A stretch of DNA of 64,000 bases from Elusimicrobiota bacterium (GCA_016234365.1 JACRER010000016.1:1-64000), one strand, 5' to 3'; numbered from the stretch's first letter, positions 27,301 through 35,455 are shown. Notes: generated by a model not told the origin, from the sequence alone. Translations and numbers: made by a program.

Positions 27301-27650
27301 TCGCCGGAGCCGTCGGGAGAGCCTTGGCTGAGCGCGTTGATGCCGGGCTCATAGAGGCCGTTGGGAGCGCCGCCGGAAGCGCTTGAGCGCTGGCCGAAAC
27401 CGCCGGTCAGCATGTTTTCAGGAGAAGGCTTGGACATCATGTACTCGGCCACGGGCGCCATCACCAGCACGCTCATGCCTATGCCCACAAAAGCCAGGTC
27501 CTTGCGCGAGAGGTTCTTGAGGCGGTCCATTATGCCGCCGGCGGTCCTGGAGAAAAGCGGCGACTTGCCGAAGGCGGACGTTTTCTTAAAGCCCGCGCCG
27601 GGCGCTATGGGCGCTCCGTCTTTTTTTTCGTCTTCGTTGTAGAAGTTCAT
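24324..27650 (-). CDS. Large single-span, Gly-rich and helical envelope protein (cluster member F)
   Basis: 1108 aa, no recognised family. Charged cytoplasmic start (MNFYNEDEKKDG) like that of members C and D, membrane segment about 51-69 (DLAFVGIGMSVLVMAPVAEY), Gly/Ser/Pro-rich region to about 330, then a helical section (KQRQQKALEWEFYKQYEIP). A Cys-bearing part (FCWQPAVCPDGNC ... VNCICGK) near 385-450 could form disulfides in the periplasm. The C-terminal half is Ala/Lys/Glu-rich and predicted mostly helical, with further Cys pairs (DTCHYFGGTGC, GKCTGDTC) and a Pro-Val-Thr linker (VTPVTPVTPVHPPKPKP). GGAGGC precedes the ATG. Its separate promoter region lies in the 340-bp gap upstream. Likely a structural envelope component (inference). 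Confidence 0.85.
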   Translation of the reverse strand: MNFYNEDEKKDGAPIAPGAGFKKTSAFGKSPLFSRTAGGIMDRLKNLSRKDLAFVGIGMSVLVMAPVAEYMMSKPSPENMLTGGFGQRSSASGGAPNGLYEPGINALSQGSPDGSGEVITPLSSRDPASLILGAQPATPAAPPPAPPASSFRDSMKDVGRAAFSEAAKAAPSPTPVPRMQSALRSFGSFFGGGENSRTSGSLGGGKIIDDAKSASGKSAKRSMVGPVATPGYKGVASNTPNSSSKGAFEKLRAASDRAASNFGGGSAIGSLDKAAADSVNLGAGGGGLGYGGDSEKTGRTSNSNNKYDHSRSGESLAEMAAKQRQQKALEWEFYKQYEIPKKIIEAILTGITGPLTKMVDGSLSHVFGLDAQPKPTFCWQPAVCPDGNCAEMVKQYKKVAAVDLCYDPGAQKFAWEAAGKDKGSGAQVNCICGKANQPIGKEYSPGGTPPAGPQNPGGPAVPGTPQAISNDAAKLFTDYDKAFDAVIDSTLLMEKALSDGQPVKDLTDLAGNVQKLEAVVPVVAQKLGETNSSAVAANLKYRDGILTAKGDYAAAERANLAYQEAVKKILADGANMKVSKDVKAGGPAVAEKTAGAADTAPNINADAVKKIIALYEAPVKENLANAKGKLEAEEFRFNAFNTELGQLKGAIGQITGAHTQKSGAMGNVLVDTSLPLNERLAKATGRTAVQPKGSAAAGTQKGAKETAAGTTPADKAPLRAIAEDIRGVKWDKLWPTEKRVYDSADSAAAENKVWDPYLAAVNAKQAAQITPTTNFVANAARSGAIQAFVASVDLSGISRDAKVAVGYIDQAKKDLAGIVDTCHYFGGTGCAGAGTTQPVDPNTGGTSVPGLNDVSASAANLAGDMAPQLKDAQARYNLVANSGKCTGDTCRQYLAAANGNLDTMKKYGDEVGRLQAELKPGISAERLSQVKERLGQVRAAMDRQNSQSEPRLFDANIKEAARLAKVSVPANPVTPVTPVTPVHPPKPKPAKLESYPDAQDAVKKASDARLLWMNAKSKSDGALDRWRAEEDSFNKLLDLGKKDPLYGVKHPGYTAQLLKQKSVMNQAAENYKSLQPATDRAYQTYWGAFTSAKALLDKYKLPQTYLPR

Positions 27651-27823
27651 AACTGCCTCCGGATCCTAATATAACTGAGATATCCCTTAATAATACGTCT
27701 AAAACGTGCCGGTACAAGGCTCCAATTATAATTTACCTAATATCCGCGCCGCAGCCAAGTGTCATTGGACCCCTGAACCGCTGGGCCTTATGGCCCACGC
27801 CGGGCGCCGCGCTTAAAGACCGC

Positions 27824-27861
27824 AAAAAAGCCCGCCGGCAAAGCCGGAACGCCTACCGGGC
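27824..27861 (-). terminator. Terminator between cluster members E and F
   Basis: On the minus strand GCCCG ... CCGGC-TTT-GCCGG-CGGGC, a stem with a 9-nt bulge, followed by TTTTTT. It would end the transcript of 27992-29545. Confidence 0.65.
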
Positions 27862-27867
27862 GCTCCC

Positions 27868-27949
27868 GGAGGAAAACCACGCGGGCGCGGAAAGGTCCGC
27901 ACTCAACACGCTGCCGCCTTACTGCTGTAGTTGCGCACCCGCTTCCTCC
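27868..27949 (-). ncRNA. Structured non-coding stretch in the E-F gap
   Basis: The gene-free stretch 27651-27991 holds, besides a terminator and an AT-rich TATAAT-bearing promoter-like segment near 27725, a nested fold: outer GGAGGAA / TTCCTCC, a second imperfect stem GCGGGCGC / GCGCACCCGC, and an inner hairpin GCGGA-AAGG-TCCGC. It could be a processed 3' UTR RNA. I could not match it to a named RNA family. Confidence 0.35.
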
Positions 27950-27991
27950 TACGCTTTACCTCGGGCTTAAGAAATCCGAACGGGCACACCG

Positions 27992-29545
27992 TCAATTCTT
28001 GTCGCCGGCCGCGGTCTTGCCAAGTATCTCGCCGGCGGTCTCCATAACGCCCATCACCAGTTTAGACACCGGTCCGAAGAATATGCCCATACCCAGGGTA
28101 ATAAGAGTACCCAGTATAGAGCCCATCAGGCCCGGGAACATGATAGACGCCAGCATACCCACGCCTATGGCCGCCAGCCAGATCTGGCCGGTCATCAGGC
28201 CGACAACAACCATAATGATGGCCAATATGATACTCAGGAAGCATTTCAATTTGGAACACGGCTTGATCCTCATGCTGCTGTAGCTGCCGCAGTCCATGGG
28301 ACTGCTCTTGTTCTGGCACGCCGCGGTGAGCTGGGCCTCGTTGACGTTGAAATCCTGGCAGTACGAGACGAGCCTGTCTATTTTGCGGTTCCACGCGCCC
28401 ACGTTGCCGCAGCACTTGGGCGGCTTGCCGAGGTTCTTTACGCCCTCGTCTATCAACTTGCCGTCTTCCGACATCTTGGCGCCGTTGGTGCCCTGCGCGT
28501 CGGAGCAGGTCTTAGCGGCATCCTGCATGCCGTTGACCCCGTCCATAAGGCTGGTGGTCATGCCGGTATCAGGCATGACTACGCCTGCGTCGGTCTGGAG
28601 CACGTCCATATTAACGTCGTTGCCGTCGTAAGTGGCGCCGGTGTAGGCCGCCTGGTACTCCGGACCGGACGCCTTGGACTTATAGGCCGTGGCCGTAAGC
28701 GCGAAGGTCTGCGACAACTGGAACATGGGGCGCAGGCTGCCCGTCTTCACGTCCATCTTGGTGTTCTTTTTATTGTAGCCCACGTTCTTCCACGTAAAGC
28801 CCGACACGCGGCCCATGCGCTTGGTATTGACCTTCTGCGGCTTGCCGGGCAGCGGCACCTTGGCGCCAGACTGGTTGTAAACGTTGTTGAATACGCCGGT
28901 GGTGCGGTTGCCCACGGAAGGCCCGCCACCGGACATGCTGCCGCCTACGTAGGGGCTGCTGCCGGACCCGTTGAAGCGCTCGGCCAGGTTCTGCCCCATA
29001 ACGTCGCCGTACAGGCCCTGCCCGTCGGCGCCGCCGCCAGCTATCAGGTTCCCCAGGTTAACGTCGTCCCCGGTCTCGCCGCGGGCGCGCTCTTCCTCGT
29101 TGACCACGCCTTTTACCGGGCCCTTGGTGCCGGGGTCCTTAACCTCCGGCAGCCCGAAAATATCGCCCCCGCCGCGGATCATGGCCATGGACGACTGCCC
29201 GCCCGCCGGCGGCAGCGTGGCGTTGATGCTCTTGAGGAACTTGTTCCAGAACGAATTGTTCTGGCTGTCCTCGGCGGCCTTGTCCAGCGCCGCCTTCAGC
29301 AGGTCGTTGGAGTATTTGGGGTTAAGCGAGGAAACCACGCTGCTCATGCCTACGGAGCGCAGGAACGCGGCCACAGGCCTCAGCTCGATCATGCGGCTGA
29401 GCATCTCGCTCGAGACCACGAAGGGCAGAGAAAGTATCATCACCATCAGCATTATGCTGATGTATTTAGCCCTGCCCTGGAAGATGAACAAGAGGGCCGC
29501 AAGTACGGACTTGCGCCGGTGCTTTTCTATGAATTTGTTGCCCAT
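27992..29545 (-). CDS. Multi-span, Cys-bearing envelope protein (cluster member E)
   Basis: 517 aa, family unknown. Basic N-terminus, first membrane segment about 28-46, then a Gly/Asn-rich extracytoplasmic region containing GSLRPMFQLSQTFALTATAY and QAAYTGATYDGND, blocks that can be aligned with member D (RATQRSYS ... AAWSGATPDGS). A domain with eight or more cysteines follows (KCCGNVG, SYCQDF, AACQNK, DCGSYSS, PCSKLKC), then three or four hydrophobic segments from about 430 to 505. GGAGG stands 7 nt before the ATG. Genes D and E are separated by a 140-bp gap with a strong stem-loop. Proposed role: membrane-embedded part of the same assembly (inference). Confidence 0.85.
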   Translation of the reverse strand: MGNKFIEKHRRKSVLAALLFIFQGRAKYISIMLMVMILSLPFVVSSEMLSRMIELRPVAAFLRSVGMSSVVSSLNPKYSNDLLKAALDKAAEDSQNNSFWNKFLKSINATLPPAGGQSSMAMIRGGGDIFGLPEVKDPGTKGPVKGVVNEEERARGETGDDVNLGNLIAGGGADGQGLYGDVMGQNLAERFNGSGSSPYVGGSMSGGGPSVGNRTTGVFNNVYNQSGAKVPLPGKPQKVNTKRMGRVSGFTWKNVGYNKKNTKMDVKTGSLRPMFQLSQTFALTATAYKSKASGPEYQAAYTGATYDGNDVNMDVLQTDAGVVMPDTGMTTSLMDGVNGMQDAAKTCSDAQGTNGAKMSEDGKLIDEGVKNLGKPPKCCGNVGAWNRKIDRLVSYCQDFNVNEAQLTAACQNKSSPMDCGSYSSMRIKPCSKLKCFLSIILAIIMVVVGLMTGQIWLAAIGVGMLASIMFPGLMGSILGTLITLGMGIFFGPVSKLVMGVMETAGEILGKTAAGDKN

Positions 29546-29628
29546 AATATCCTCCCCGGCGCCGCCGCCTCAGGGTAAGAACCCGGACCGCACCTTATAA
29601 TAGCCGCAAAAATATTCCTGCGTTACGC

Positions 29629-29663
29629 CCGTTGCCGCCGGGGTTAAAACCCGGCGGCAACGG
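29629..29663. repeat. Perfect 14-bp stem-loop between members D and E
   Basis: CCGTTGCCGCCGGG / CCCGGCGGCAACGG with loop GTTAAAA. There is no direct U-run, so it may stabilise or attenuate the polycistronic message rather than end it. Confidence 0.7.
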
Positions 29664-29685
29664 CCTCAAGCTGCGCTCCGCGGCG

Positions 29686-31119
29686 TTACTTGCCGCCCAG
29701 CATGCTGCCGATCATCACCGCTATGCCGGCCACGGCGGACATCACCATCTGCCAGCCGTTAAGCGCGGCGTTACCGGCCATAGCTATGCCGGCCGCGGCA
29801 ATGGCGGCGCCGCCCGCCACCATATACATATTGCCCATCGCCTTCTGACCGAAACTCGACCCCAACTGGGAACCGGCGGACATCACCATGGCGGCGAGGC
29901 CCATGGCGATAACGGCAACTACGATACCCACCCAGTACACCCACGGGGGAACTTTAATGCTGCAGAGGTAACTGGCGATGGCCGACAGGATCAATGAGAT
30001 GGTCAGGAGCAACAGCGCCTTTGTAAGGAGGGCGGTCCATGGGCTCACGTCCACGGGGCCGCCTACATCCGGCACCACGGGGTTGGGATTGCCCGCGCCG
30101 CCGCCGCCGTTGGCTCCGCCCGCGTTATCCAGTGAAGGCGAAGACATGATGCCCGCGCCGCCGTCGCTGAGGCCGCTGCCGCCGGTGGCGCTGCCGTCGG
30201 GCGTGGCGCCGCTCCACGCGGCGTTCTGCGTGCCGGCCATCTGGTCGGCGGAACTGCCGCTATAGGACCGCTGCGTAGCGCGCAGGCCCTTGGCCTGGCC
30301 AAAAGCGCCGGCCCCGAACTTCCCCTTCTTACCAGCGCCCGCGCCGCTGAACAAGGGGCGCGCGGACCCTTTCATGGCCGTCATTTTACCTTTGCGGGCG
30401 TCGAACTTGGGCATACCCTGGAACCCGGAACCGATGCCCGCGCTGAAGCCGGTCTTGGCGCCCATCTGGCCCTGGTTGAACTTATTGCTGAAGCCGCCCA
30501 TCCCCGAGAACTTATTGGAGCCGCCACCCATGGAGCTGGTCAGCGAGCCCACCTCCCCGCCCTGCAGTTTGCCCATCATGGCCTGGGCCATATTGCCCTG
30601 GTCGGGGGCAGGCTGGTCCTGAGCCGCGGCCTCTTCGGCCGGCGCGGGTTTATCATCCGCTGGCTTGGCCGCTTTCTTGGAAGGGTCCTCCTCCATAGAG
30701 AGGCCCGCGCCCTTGTTGGTGTCCTTGAACATGTCCAGCGAAGAGCCCTGGTTGGCCGCCTGGCTGCGCAGGATGGCGGGCACGTAGTTATCCTGCACCC
30801 TGCCTCCGGAGAACGAACTGTTGCTGCCGGTGGGTGCGGGCGCCTGGTTGGCCAGGTACACGCCGCTGGCCACCGCCACCGCGGCGATGGTTGCAAGGAT
30901 ACTGGCCTTGCCGGCCAGCAGGCCGAGGATGCCGTTGGAAGCGCCGAACTTGCCGGCGCCCATGGCCGCACGGCCAAGGTTCATGGCTGACGGGTTGATC
31001 CCCGCTTCGCCCATGGCGCCGCGCGAGCCCAGGCCCAGCCGGCTGCGAAGCCAGCCGAGCGCGCCCTTCTTCTTCTCCTTCTTTTCCTTAAAGTTTATGT
31101 CAGGCAGATTGTCGTTCAT
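29686..31119 (-). CDS. Gly-rich multi-span envelope protein, paralog of member C (cluster member D)
   Basis: 477 aa from ATG 31119, chosen because GGAGG precedes it and it gives the same MND...KEKKEKK start as member C. Membrane segment about 72-90, then GSSLDMFKDTNKG (compare SSTLDMFRDQAKK in C), a long Gly/Ala/Lys-rich part with KGKFGAGAFGQAK (GAFGQAK is shared with C), and a C-terminal bundle starting VDVSPW and including PPWVYW and GQKAMGNMYMVAGG, each with a counterpart in C. No catalytic motif and no known family. The repeated shared blocks show descent from a common ancestor by tandem duplication. Confidence 0.87.
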   Translation of the reverse strand: MNDNLPDINFKEKKEKKKGALGWLRSRLGLGSRGAMGEAGINPSAMNLGRAAMGAGKFGASNGILGLLAGKASILATIAAVAVASGVYLANQAPAPTGSNSSFSGGRVQDNYVPAILRSQAANQGSSLDMFKDTNKGAGLSMEEDPSKKAAKPADDKPAPAEEAAAQDQPAPDQGNMAQAMMGKLQGGEVGSLTSSMGGGSNKFSGMGGFSNKFNQGQMGAKTGFSAGIGSGFQGMPKFDARKGKMTAMKGSARPLFSGAGAGKKGKFGAGAFGQAKGLRATQRSYSGSSADQMAGTQNAAWSGATPDGSATGGSGLSDGGAGIMSSPSLDNAGGANGGGGAGNPNPVVPDVGGPVDVSPWTALLTKALLLLTISLILSAIASYLCSIKVPPWVYWVGIVVAVIAMGLAAMVMSAGSQLGSSFGQKAMGNMYMVAGGAAIAAAGIAMAGNAALNGWQMVMSAVAGIAVMIGSMLGGK

Positions 31120-31170
31120 AACGCCTCCAGCTCTACTCACCGATTACGCTACAGCACATGCATCAACCAA

Positions 31171-32955
31171 CTACTCGGGCAGGATAGTGCCGCCGCCGGT
31201 AGTTGTGGCAACACTACCGGGCGCGGCATTAATAACAACCTGCGTGGGTGGGGCCGCAGGCGCAGTCACGGCAGGCGCCACGCCAGACGCAGTCACGGCA
31301 GGCGCAGGCGCAGGTGCCGCAGTATAAGTCCCGTTGGGGGCGATAGTCCCCTGGGGCGTGCCGGCAATGCTCACATTCCCGTTGACGACGCTGCTGTTGG
31401 GCACTGGGCCGTTGGCCCCGACCACATTACCCGGCGCGCCGTCCACCCCTGAAATGGCGTACTGCCCGTTGCCCATGGAAGTAGCACCTTCAGGAGGAGT
31501 TATGCTGGTAGTACCGTTGGCGGTCTCGGTAAACCCTGTCATCTTGGACGCATCACCGCCCGCCGCGGCGTAATTATTGCCGAAAGCCTGCCCGGAATTA
31601 TAGCCCGGGCAGCCCTTGCCCATGGCCCCAAGGTCGGCGCCGCTCTTGGTGGCGGCCTCGCCGACACCGCAGAGAGCCTGGTAGGCCTGGTACATAAGCA
31701 TGGCGCCGGCGACCACGTACATCAAGCCGGCATATTTCTGGCCGTACTTGGTCATCAACATCATACCGGACACTATAACCAGCGCGGCCGCGGCCATTGC
31801 GGCGTAGGCGGTCACCATGGCCGCCATATACATCCACGGCACACCCTTGGCGAACTTGGCAAGCATGTTGGTGATAAGGATCAGCACTGCGGCCGCGAGC
31901 ATGGCGTACATGGCGCGGTCCGTCCACTTCTTCCACGGTGAAACGTTAACAGGATCCGGCACCTTGGGAGGCGTGACCTGGCTGTTGTTAAGGCTTGGGT
32001 CGCTGCCCTTAAGCTTGGAGCCGCTGGCAACGCCAGCCCCGCCAAGGCCCATGCCCGCGTTGGGCGCCCCTACGTCGCCGGTTCCCACGTTCTGCGAGGA
32101 GTCAAAGGGGATGCCCGACTGCCCCCTGGCGCCGACGTCGCTGCTGTAGCGCGCCTTGGCGCCCATGTTGTTGGCGAACTTGGCCTGGCCGAAGGCGCCC
32201 TTCTTATTGAAGTTGGGCACCGCGTATTTGGGAGAATTCTTTACCCGGGCCGCCGCGGAGGCGGTCATGCCGGACATTTTGCCGCCGTTGGCCGTGGCCG
32301 GAGGCCTGTAGACGGACTGGAACTGGCCGCCTATGCCGCCGGAAAGCCCGGCGCCGCCGCCTGACATGCGCGGCATGGCGGAACCGCCGCCGGCGCCGCC
32401 GCCCTTGGAACCAAAGCCCGCGCCGGCCTGCAGCTTGGGCCCGCCGCCCATGCCCGCGCCGTCGGCGCCGGGAGCCGCCGGGGCCGCCGCGTCGGCGGAG
32501 GCTGACGCCGCGGCGCCGGAAGCCTGCGCCTCCGGCGGCTGGCCGTCGGCGGATTCGCCGCCAAGGCCTATGCCTTCTTTTTTAGCCTGATCCCTGAACA
32601 TATCCAGCGTAGAGGAAGCGGCGGCGGCGGTATTGCGGGCCTGGGCCCTTTCGGCGCCGGCCTTATTTGATTCCTCTTCGTAATAACTGTTCTGGAACAA
32701 CTCGGGAGAATAGGCCGGCTTTGAGGAGGGGCCTACAAAGTTGTAGACCACGCCCACCCCTGCGGCAATAGTGGCGCCGCCCAGCACCAGGCCCAGCAGG
32801 CCCGCCTTGGTGGCGAAGAGGCCGCCAAGGCCACCCGCGGCCCCGCCGGCAGAACCGAAGCCGGACCCCGCGGCAGACCCGCCGCCGCGCAGCAGCCCGG
32901 AAAGTAGGGAGCCGAAGCCGCCCTTTTTCTCTTTTTTCTCGTTATAGTCGTTCAT
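31171..32955 (-). CDS. Gly-rich multi-span envelope protein, paralog of member D (cluster member C)
   Basis: 594 aa. Cytoplasmic MNDYNEKKEKKGG tail, Gly-rich amphipathic stretch, membrane segment about 50-72, ELFQNSYYEEE, then SSTLDMFRDQAKKEG near 115-128. The low-complexity middle contains MSGMTASAAARVKN and NKKGAFGQAKFANN. The C-terminal membrane bundle begins VNVSPWKKW and includes GQKYAGLMYVVAGAM as in D, followed by a Gly/Asn/Pro-rich and Val/Ala-rich extracytoplasmic tail that D lacks. GGAGG lies 6 nt before the ATG; 21 bp separate it from member B. Function unknown. Confidence 0.87.
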   Translation of the reverse strand: MNDYNEKKEKKGGFGSLLSGLLRGGGSAAGSGFGSAGGAAGGLGGLFATKAGLLGLVLGGATIAAGVGVVYNFVGPSSKPAYSPELFQNSYYEEESNKAGAERAQARNTAAAASSTLDMFRDQAKKEGIGLGGESADGQPPEAQASGAAASASADAAAPAAPGADGAGMGGGPKLQAGAGFGSKGGGAGGGSAMPRMSGGGAGLSGGIGGQFQSVYRPPATANGGKMSGMTASAAARVKNSPKYAVPNFNKKGAFGQAKFANNMGAKARYSSDVGARGQSGIPFDSSQNVGTGDVGAPNAGMGLGGAGVASGSKLKGSDPSLNNSQVTPPKVPDPVNVSPWKKWTDRAMYAMLAAAVLILITNMLAKFAKGVPWMYMAAMVTAYAAMAAAALVIVSGMMLMTKYGQKYAGLMYVVAGAMLMYQAYQALCGVGEAATKSGADLGAMGKGCPGYNSGQAFGNNYAAAGGDASKMTGFTETANGTTSITPPEGATSMGNGQYAISGVDGAPGNVVGANGPVPNSSVVNGNVSIAGTPQGTIAPNGTYTAAPAPAPAVTASGVAPAVTAPAAPPTQVVINAAPGSVATTTGGGTILPE

Positions 32956-32976
32956 AAATCCTCCGCTATCCTTAAA

Positions 32977-33921
32977 TTATTTGCCGGGGGCAGGGAACAT
33001 GCTGTTGGCCATCGCCCCGAACATGGGCCCTATCACGCTCTGGAATATCATCTGTATCAGCATCTTTTTAAACTCTTCGTCGCTCTTGTCGTCCTTGACC
33101 GGCTTGGGCTCCGGCACATTGACCTTGGACTTGTTCATATTAGGATCGTTCTTTTTAAGGTCCGCGGCGGTCTGGCCCAGCTGTAGCCCGGCCGTGCCGG
33201 CCTGGTTCTCTATAGCGCTGTTAAGGTCTGACCCGGTGGCTTTGGCGGAATTGGTGAAGGCGGCGGCGGCGCCGCCCTTGGCCGCGTCGATATTGCCGGT
33301 CTTGGCGGCAAGCTGGCTCTTGTCGGCCGTGCTGTTGAGCATGGCCAGCGTGGCGGACCTCTTTTCTTCGGGCCCGTTAAGCTTCTTAAGGTCGGGACCG
33401 GTGCTGGCGGCGAATTCCGCTTTCTGGCCGCCTGAACCGAAGAATTTGTTATGGAGACCGCCGGCGGTCATGGAGTTGGAATTACCGCCGCTTATGGAAG
33501 CCACCGAGTTAAGCTTGCCCATGGGGGCGGCGGGGGCCGGGGCGCCCATAGAGGACGAAGGCGGCAACGCGGGAGCGGAAACCGAAGCCGCGGCGGTCAC
33601 CGGGGCGTCGGCGGTCTCCTCGCCCATTATTCCCGACTGGAAGAGGGAAGAGGCCACCTCTTCACCGGAGGTAGCGGGATTGTTGATCATTTCGCCGCTG
33701 AGGGGCGAACCGGGGGCGCCGCCCTCGGAAGGAATATCGCTGCCCAGAGTGGAGATGTCCGCAACTTTGGAACGGAAGGGATTGCCGGCCGAGACGGAAG
33801 CGTCCATGGAAGAATTGTTCATCAGCGGCAGAGAGATCCAGAGGCCCAGTATGATGACGGCCACCACGGCGCCTATCACGTACTGCGTGCTTTTGGGTTT
33901 CCTGGTTTGGATTTTGATCAT
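32977..33921 (-). CDS. Single-span, Ala/Ser/Gly-rich envelope protein (cluster member B)
   Basis: 314 aa from ATG 33921 (MIKIQTRKPKSTQYVIGAVV), preferred to the TTG of the longer ORF because GGCGGGA precedes it. Basic tail, membrane segment about 14-35, then disordered Ala/Pro/Ser-rich sequence with SISGGNSNSMTAGGLHNKFFGSGG, similar in style to GGGSNKFSGMGGFSNKF of member D. A Lys/Asp-rich hinge leads to a C-terminal hydrophobic helix (MLIQMIFQSVIGPMFGAMANSM). First gene after a very good promoter at 34020-34048, and head of the B-C-D(-E) transcript. Confidence 0.82.
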   Translation of the reverse strand: MIKIQTRKPKSTQYVIGAVVAVIILGLWISLPLMNNSSMDASVSAGNPFRSKVADISTLGSDIPSEGGAPGSPLSGEMINNPATSGEEVASSLFQSGIMGEETADAPVTAAASVSAPALPPSSSMGAPAPAAPMGKLNSVASISGGNSNSMTAGGLHNKFFGSGGQKAEFAASTGPDLKKLNGPEEKRSATLAMLNSTADKSQLAAKTGNIDAAKGGAAAAFTNSAKATGSDLNSAIENQAGTAGLQLGQTAADLKKNDPNMNKSKVNVPEPKPVKDDKSDEEFKKMLIQMIFQSVIGPMFGAMANSMFPAPGK

Positions 33922-34019
33922 AATCCCGCCCGTATTGTGCCTTCTTCCCCTCAAAAAATAAACTTAAACCTTCTTTGACACAGCCACCTGGCGTTCAAAG
34001 CAAAGCTAATTTCCCTAAT

Positions 34020-34048
34020 GTTATAGCAGACAAACCTTGACTTGTCAA
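34020..34048 (-). promoter_or_regulatory. Strong sigma-70 promoter for members B to E
   Basis: TTGACA, 17-bp spacer ending GTTTGTCTGC, TATAAC, read on the minus strand. The spacer end GGTTTxGTCTGCTA is shared with the promoter of member A at 35415-35443. Confidence 0.85.
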
Positions 34049-34076
34049 GACCAAGCATCACCGTTACGGCAAGCGG

Positions 34077-35327
34077 CTACCTTGGAGCGACATTGGCCCC
34101 CTCCATGGGGCTGAACCACCCGATCACCTTGGTGGTGCCGTCAGGTTTGACGAGCACGTTACAGGCGTCGTTGTAGGGTACGGTCTCCCCTTTGTACGCG
34201 GCCGTAATGCCCGGCCCAGTACCAGCATAATTAACCTGCATTATCTTGCCTTCAGATGTAGAGCCTATCTGGGTGTAAGATATCCCGGTATCCGTAGGGA
34301 CCTTGCTCTTAGCCATGGAACTGCACAGCGGCGTGGAGGAGTTGGCCGCGCAACTGCCGGACTCCATGGGGCCGCTCCCCTGGGCCCTGTCGGTATCCTC
34401 ACTGCCGCTGCCGCCGGATACGGAATTGCCGAGCCCCTGGCCCACGGCCCCCAGCATAGAGGAAGCCATGCTCTTTTTTATGGCGTCCTCGGCGGTTTCC
34501 TGCGCCTTCTTAAGCGCGGGATCGGTAGCCGCACCGGCTTTTTCGTCCTTGACCGGCGCCGCCACGTCCGGGATCTTCAGGGATTTGGGGTCCGTGGTCT
34601 TGAGATTGTCTATCTCGCCTTTCTTTATCTTATCCAGATTCACCAGCCCGCTCTTGGCATAAGCCAGTTCGCTCCCCCCCCCGGAGCCCGCCCTCCCGGA
34701 GCCGAAACTGGCGTCCCACTTACCCTTGGCAGTGGAAGCGGAGCCGCTGCGCAGCCCCTCGCCCAGCATGGCGCGCGTCTTAGCGAGGGCGCCAAGCGTT
34801 CCCTTGCCCGTCTCGCCAGCGGCCGCGGCCTCCGGGGCCTTGGCGGCTATCTTGGTATTGCCCGAATCGGAACCCTCACCGAAGCGCGACACGCCCCCGG
34901 AGGATTTGGAGCCGCCACCGCCGCCGCCAACTCCGGAAGTGCCGCCGCCCTCCATCCTGGGGATACTGGAAGGTGAAGCCGAACGGCCCGAGGAAGGGGG
35001 CCGGGACCACGGAACTTCATCCTCGGACTTAGAGGAAGTTCCCGCGCTGTCCAGGATGCCGGCCGCGGCGTATTCCTTCTCGCGCGGGCGTTCCTTGGGG
35101 CCTTCTTTGGCTATAGACTCCACATCGTCGAAACCGATGAATTTGAAGAAAGAAGCCGTAGCCTCGCGGGCGGCGCCGCCGTAGGTGAAAGTGTTCTTCT
35201 TGCCGGAATCAGTAAGGTCGTTGGAGCCCTGTATGACGAAGAAGAGAAATACCCCGCCGCCTATGAACAGGAAAGCGAGCACGCTCACTATGAGTGTTTT
35301 TTTTCTGTTCTCAGAGTTGTCGGCCAT
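34077..35327 (-). CDS. Single-span Gly/Ser-rich envelope protein (cluster member A)
   Basis: 416 aa. Tail MADNSENRKK, membrane segment about 11-33 (LIVSVLAFLFIGGGVFLFFVIQ), then a long extracytoplasmic region: Lys/Glu-rich, a pure Gly run (GVGGGGGGSKSSGG), a block GTLGALAKTRAMLGEGLRSGSA, and helices ending KKSMASSMLGAVGQGLGNS that resemble the end of member B. The C-terminal 90 residues look folded and carry three Cys (GSCAANSSTPLC, NDACNVLV). GGGGG precedes the ATG. Transcribed from its own promoter, divergent from 35498-36925. A gap of 155 bp separates its stop from member B's start, so B has an independent promoter. Confidence 0.84.
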   Translation of the reverse strand: MADNSENRKKTLIVSVLAFLFIGGGVFLFFVIQGSNDLTDSGKKNTFTYGGAAREATASFFKFIGFDDVESIAKEGPKERPREKEYAAAGILDSAGTSSKSEDEVPWSRPPSSGRSASPSSIPRMEGGGTSGVGGGGGGSKSSGGVSRFGEGSDSGNTKIAAKAPEAAAAGETGKGTLGALAKTRAMLGEGLRSGSASTAKGKWDASFGSGRAGSGGGSELAYAKSGLVNLDKIKKGEIDNLKTTDPKSLKIPDVAAPVKDEKAGAATDPALKKAQETAEDAIKKSMASSMLGAVGQGLGNSVSGGSGSEDTDRAQGSGPMESGSCAANSSTPLCSSMAKSKVPTDTGISYTQIGSTSEGKIMQVNYAGTGPGITAAYKGETVPYNDACNVLVKPDGTTKVIGWFSPMEGANVAPR

Positions 35328-35414
35328 AACAGCCCCCTATCACAAACACAAAAAACATCCCGCTTTTCACCTTTCCCGGAGGGGAAACTGAAAAAACAGG
35401 TATCCGTTCTTTAG

Positions 35415-35443
35415 AGTCTAGCAGACGAAACCGGAAATTTCAA
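35415..35443 (-). promoter_or_regulatory. Promoter of cluster member A
   Basis: Minus strand TTGAAA, 17 bp, TAGACT with extended -10 TCTGC in front. Its -35 is one arm of the palindrome at 35438-35455. Confidence 0.7.
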
Positions 35444-35455
35444 GGGCCCTTGAAA
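35438..35455. promoter_or_regulatory. 18-bp perfect palindrome shared by two divergent promoters
   Basis: TTTCAAGGGCCCTTGAAA. The two outer hexamers are the -35 boxes of the minus-strand promoter of member A and the plus-strand promoter of the secreted protein gene, so one bound dimer could block or switch both. Operator role is inference. Confidence 0.6.

Noticed and set aside
27868-27949. RNase P or SRP RNA
   Set aside because: A GGAAAGGTCCGC stretch recalls RNase P RNA, but length, flanking helices and universal bases do not fit; SRP RNA tetraloop and asymmetrical loop are absent.
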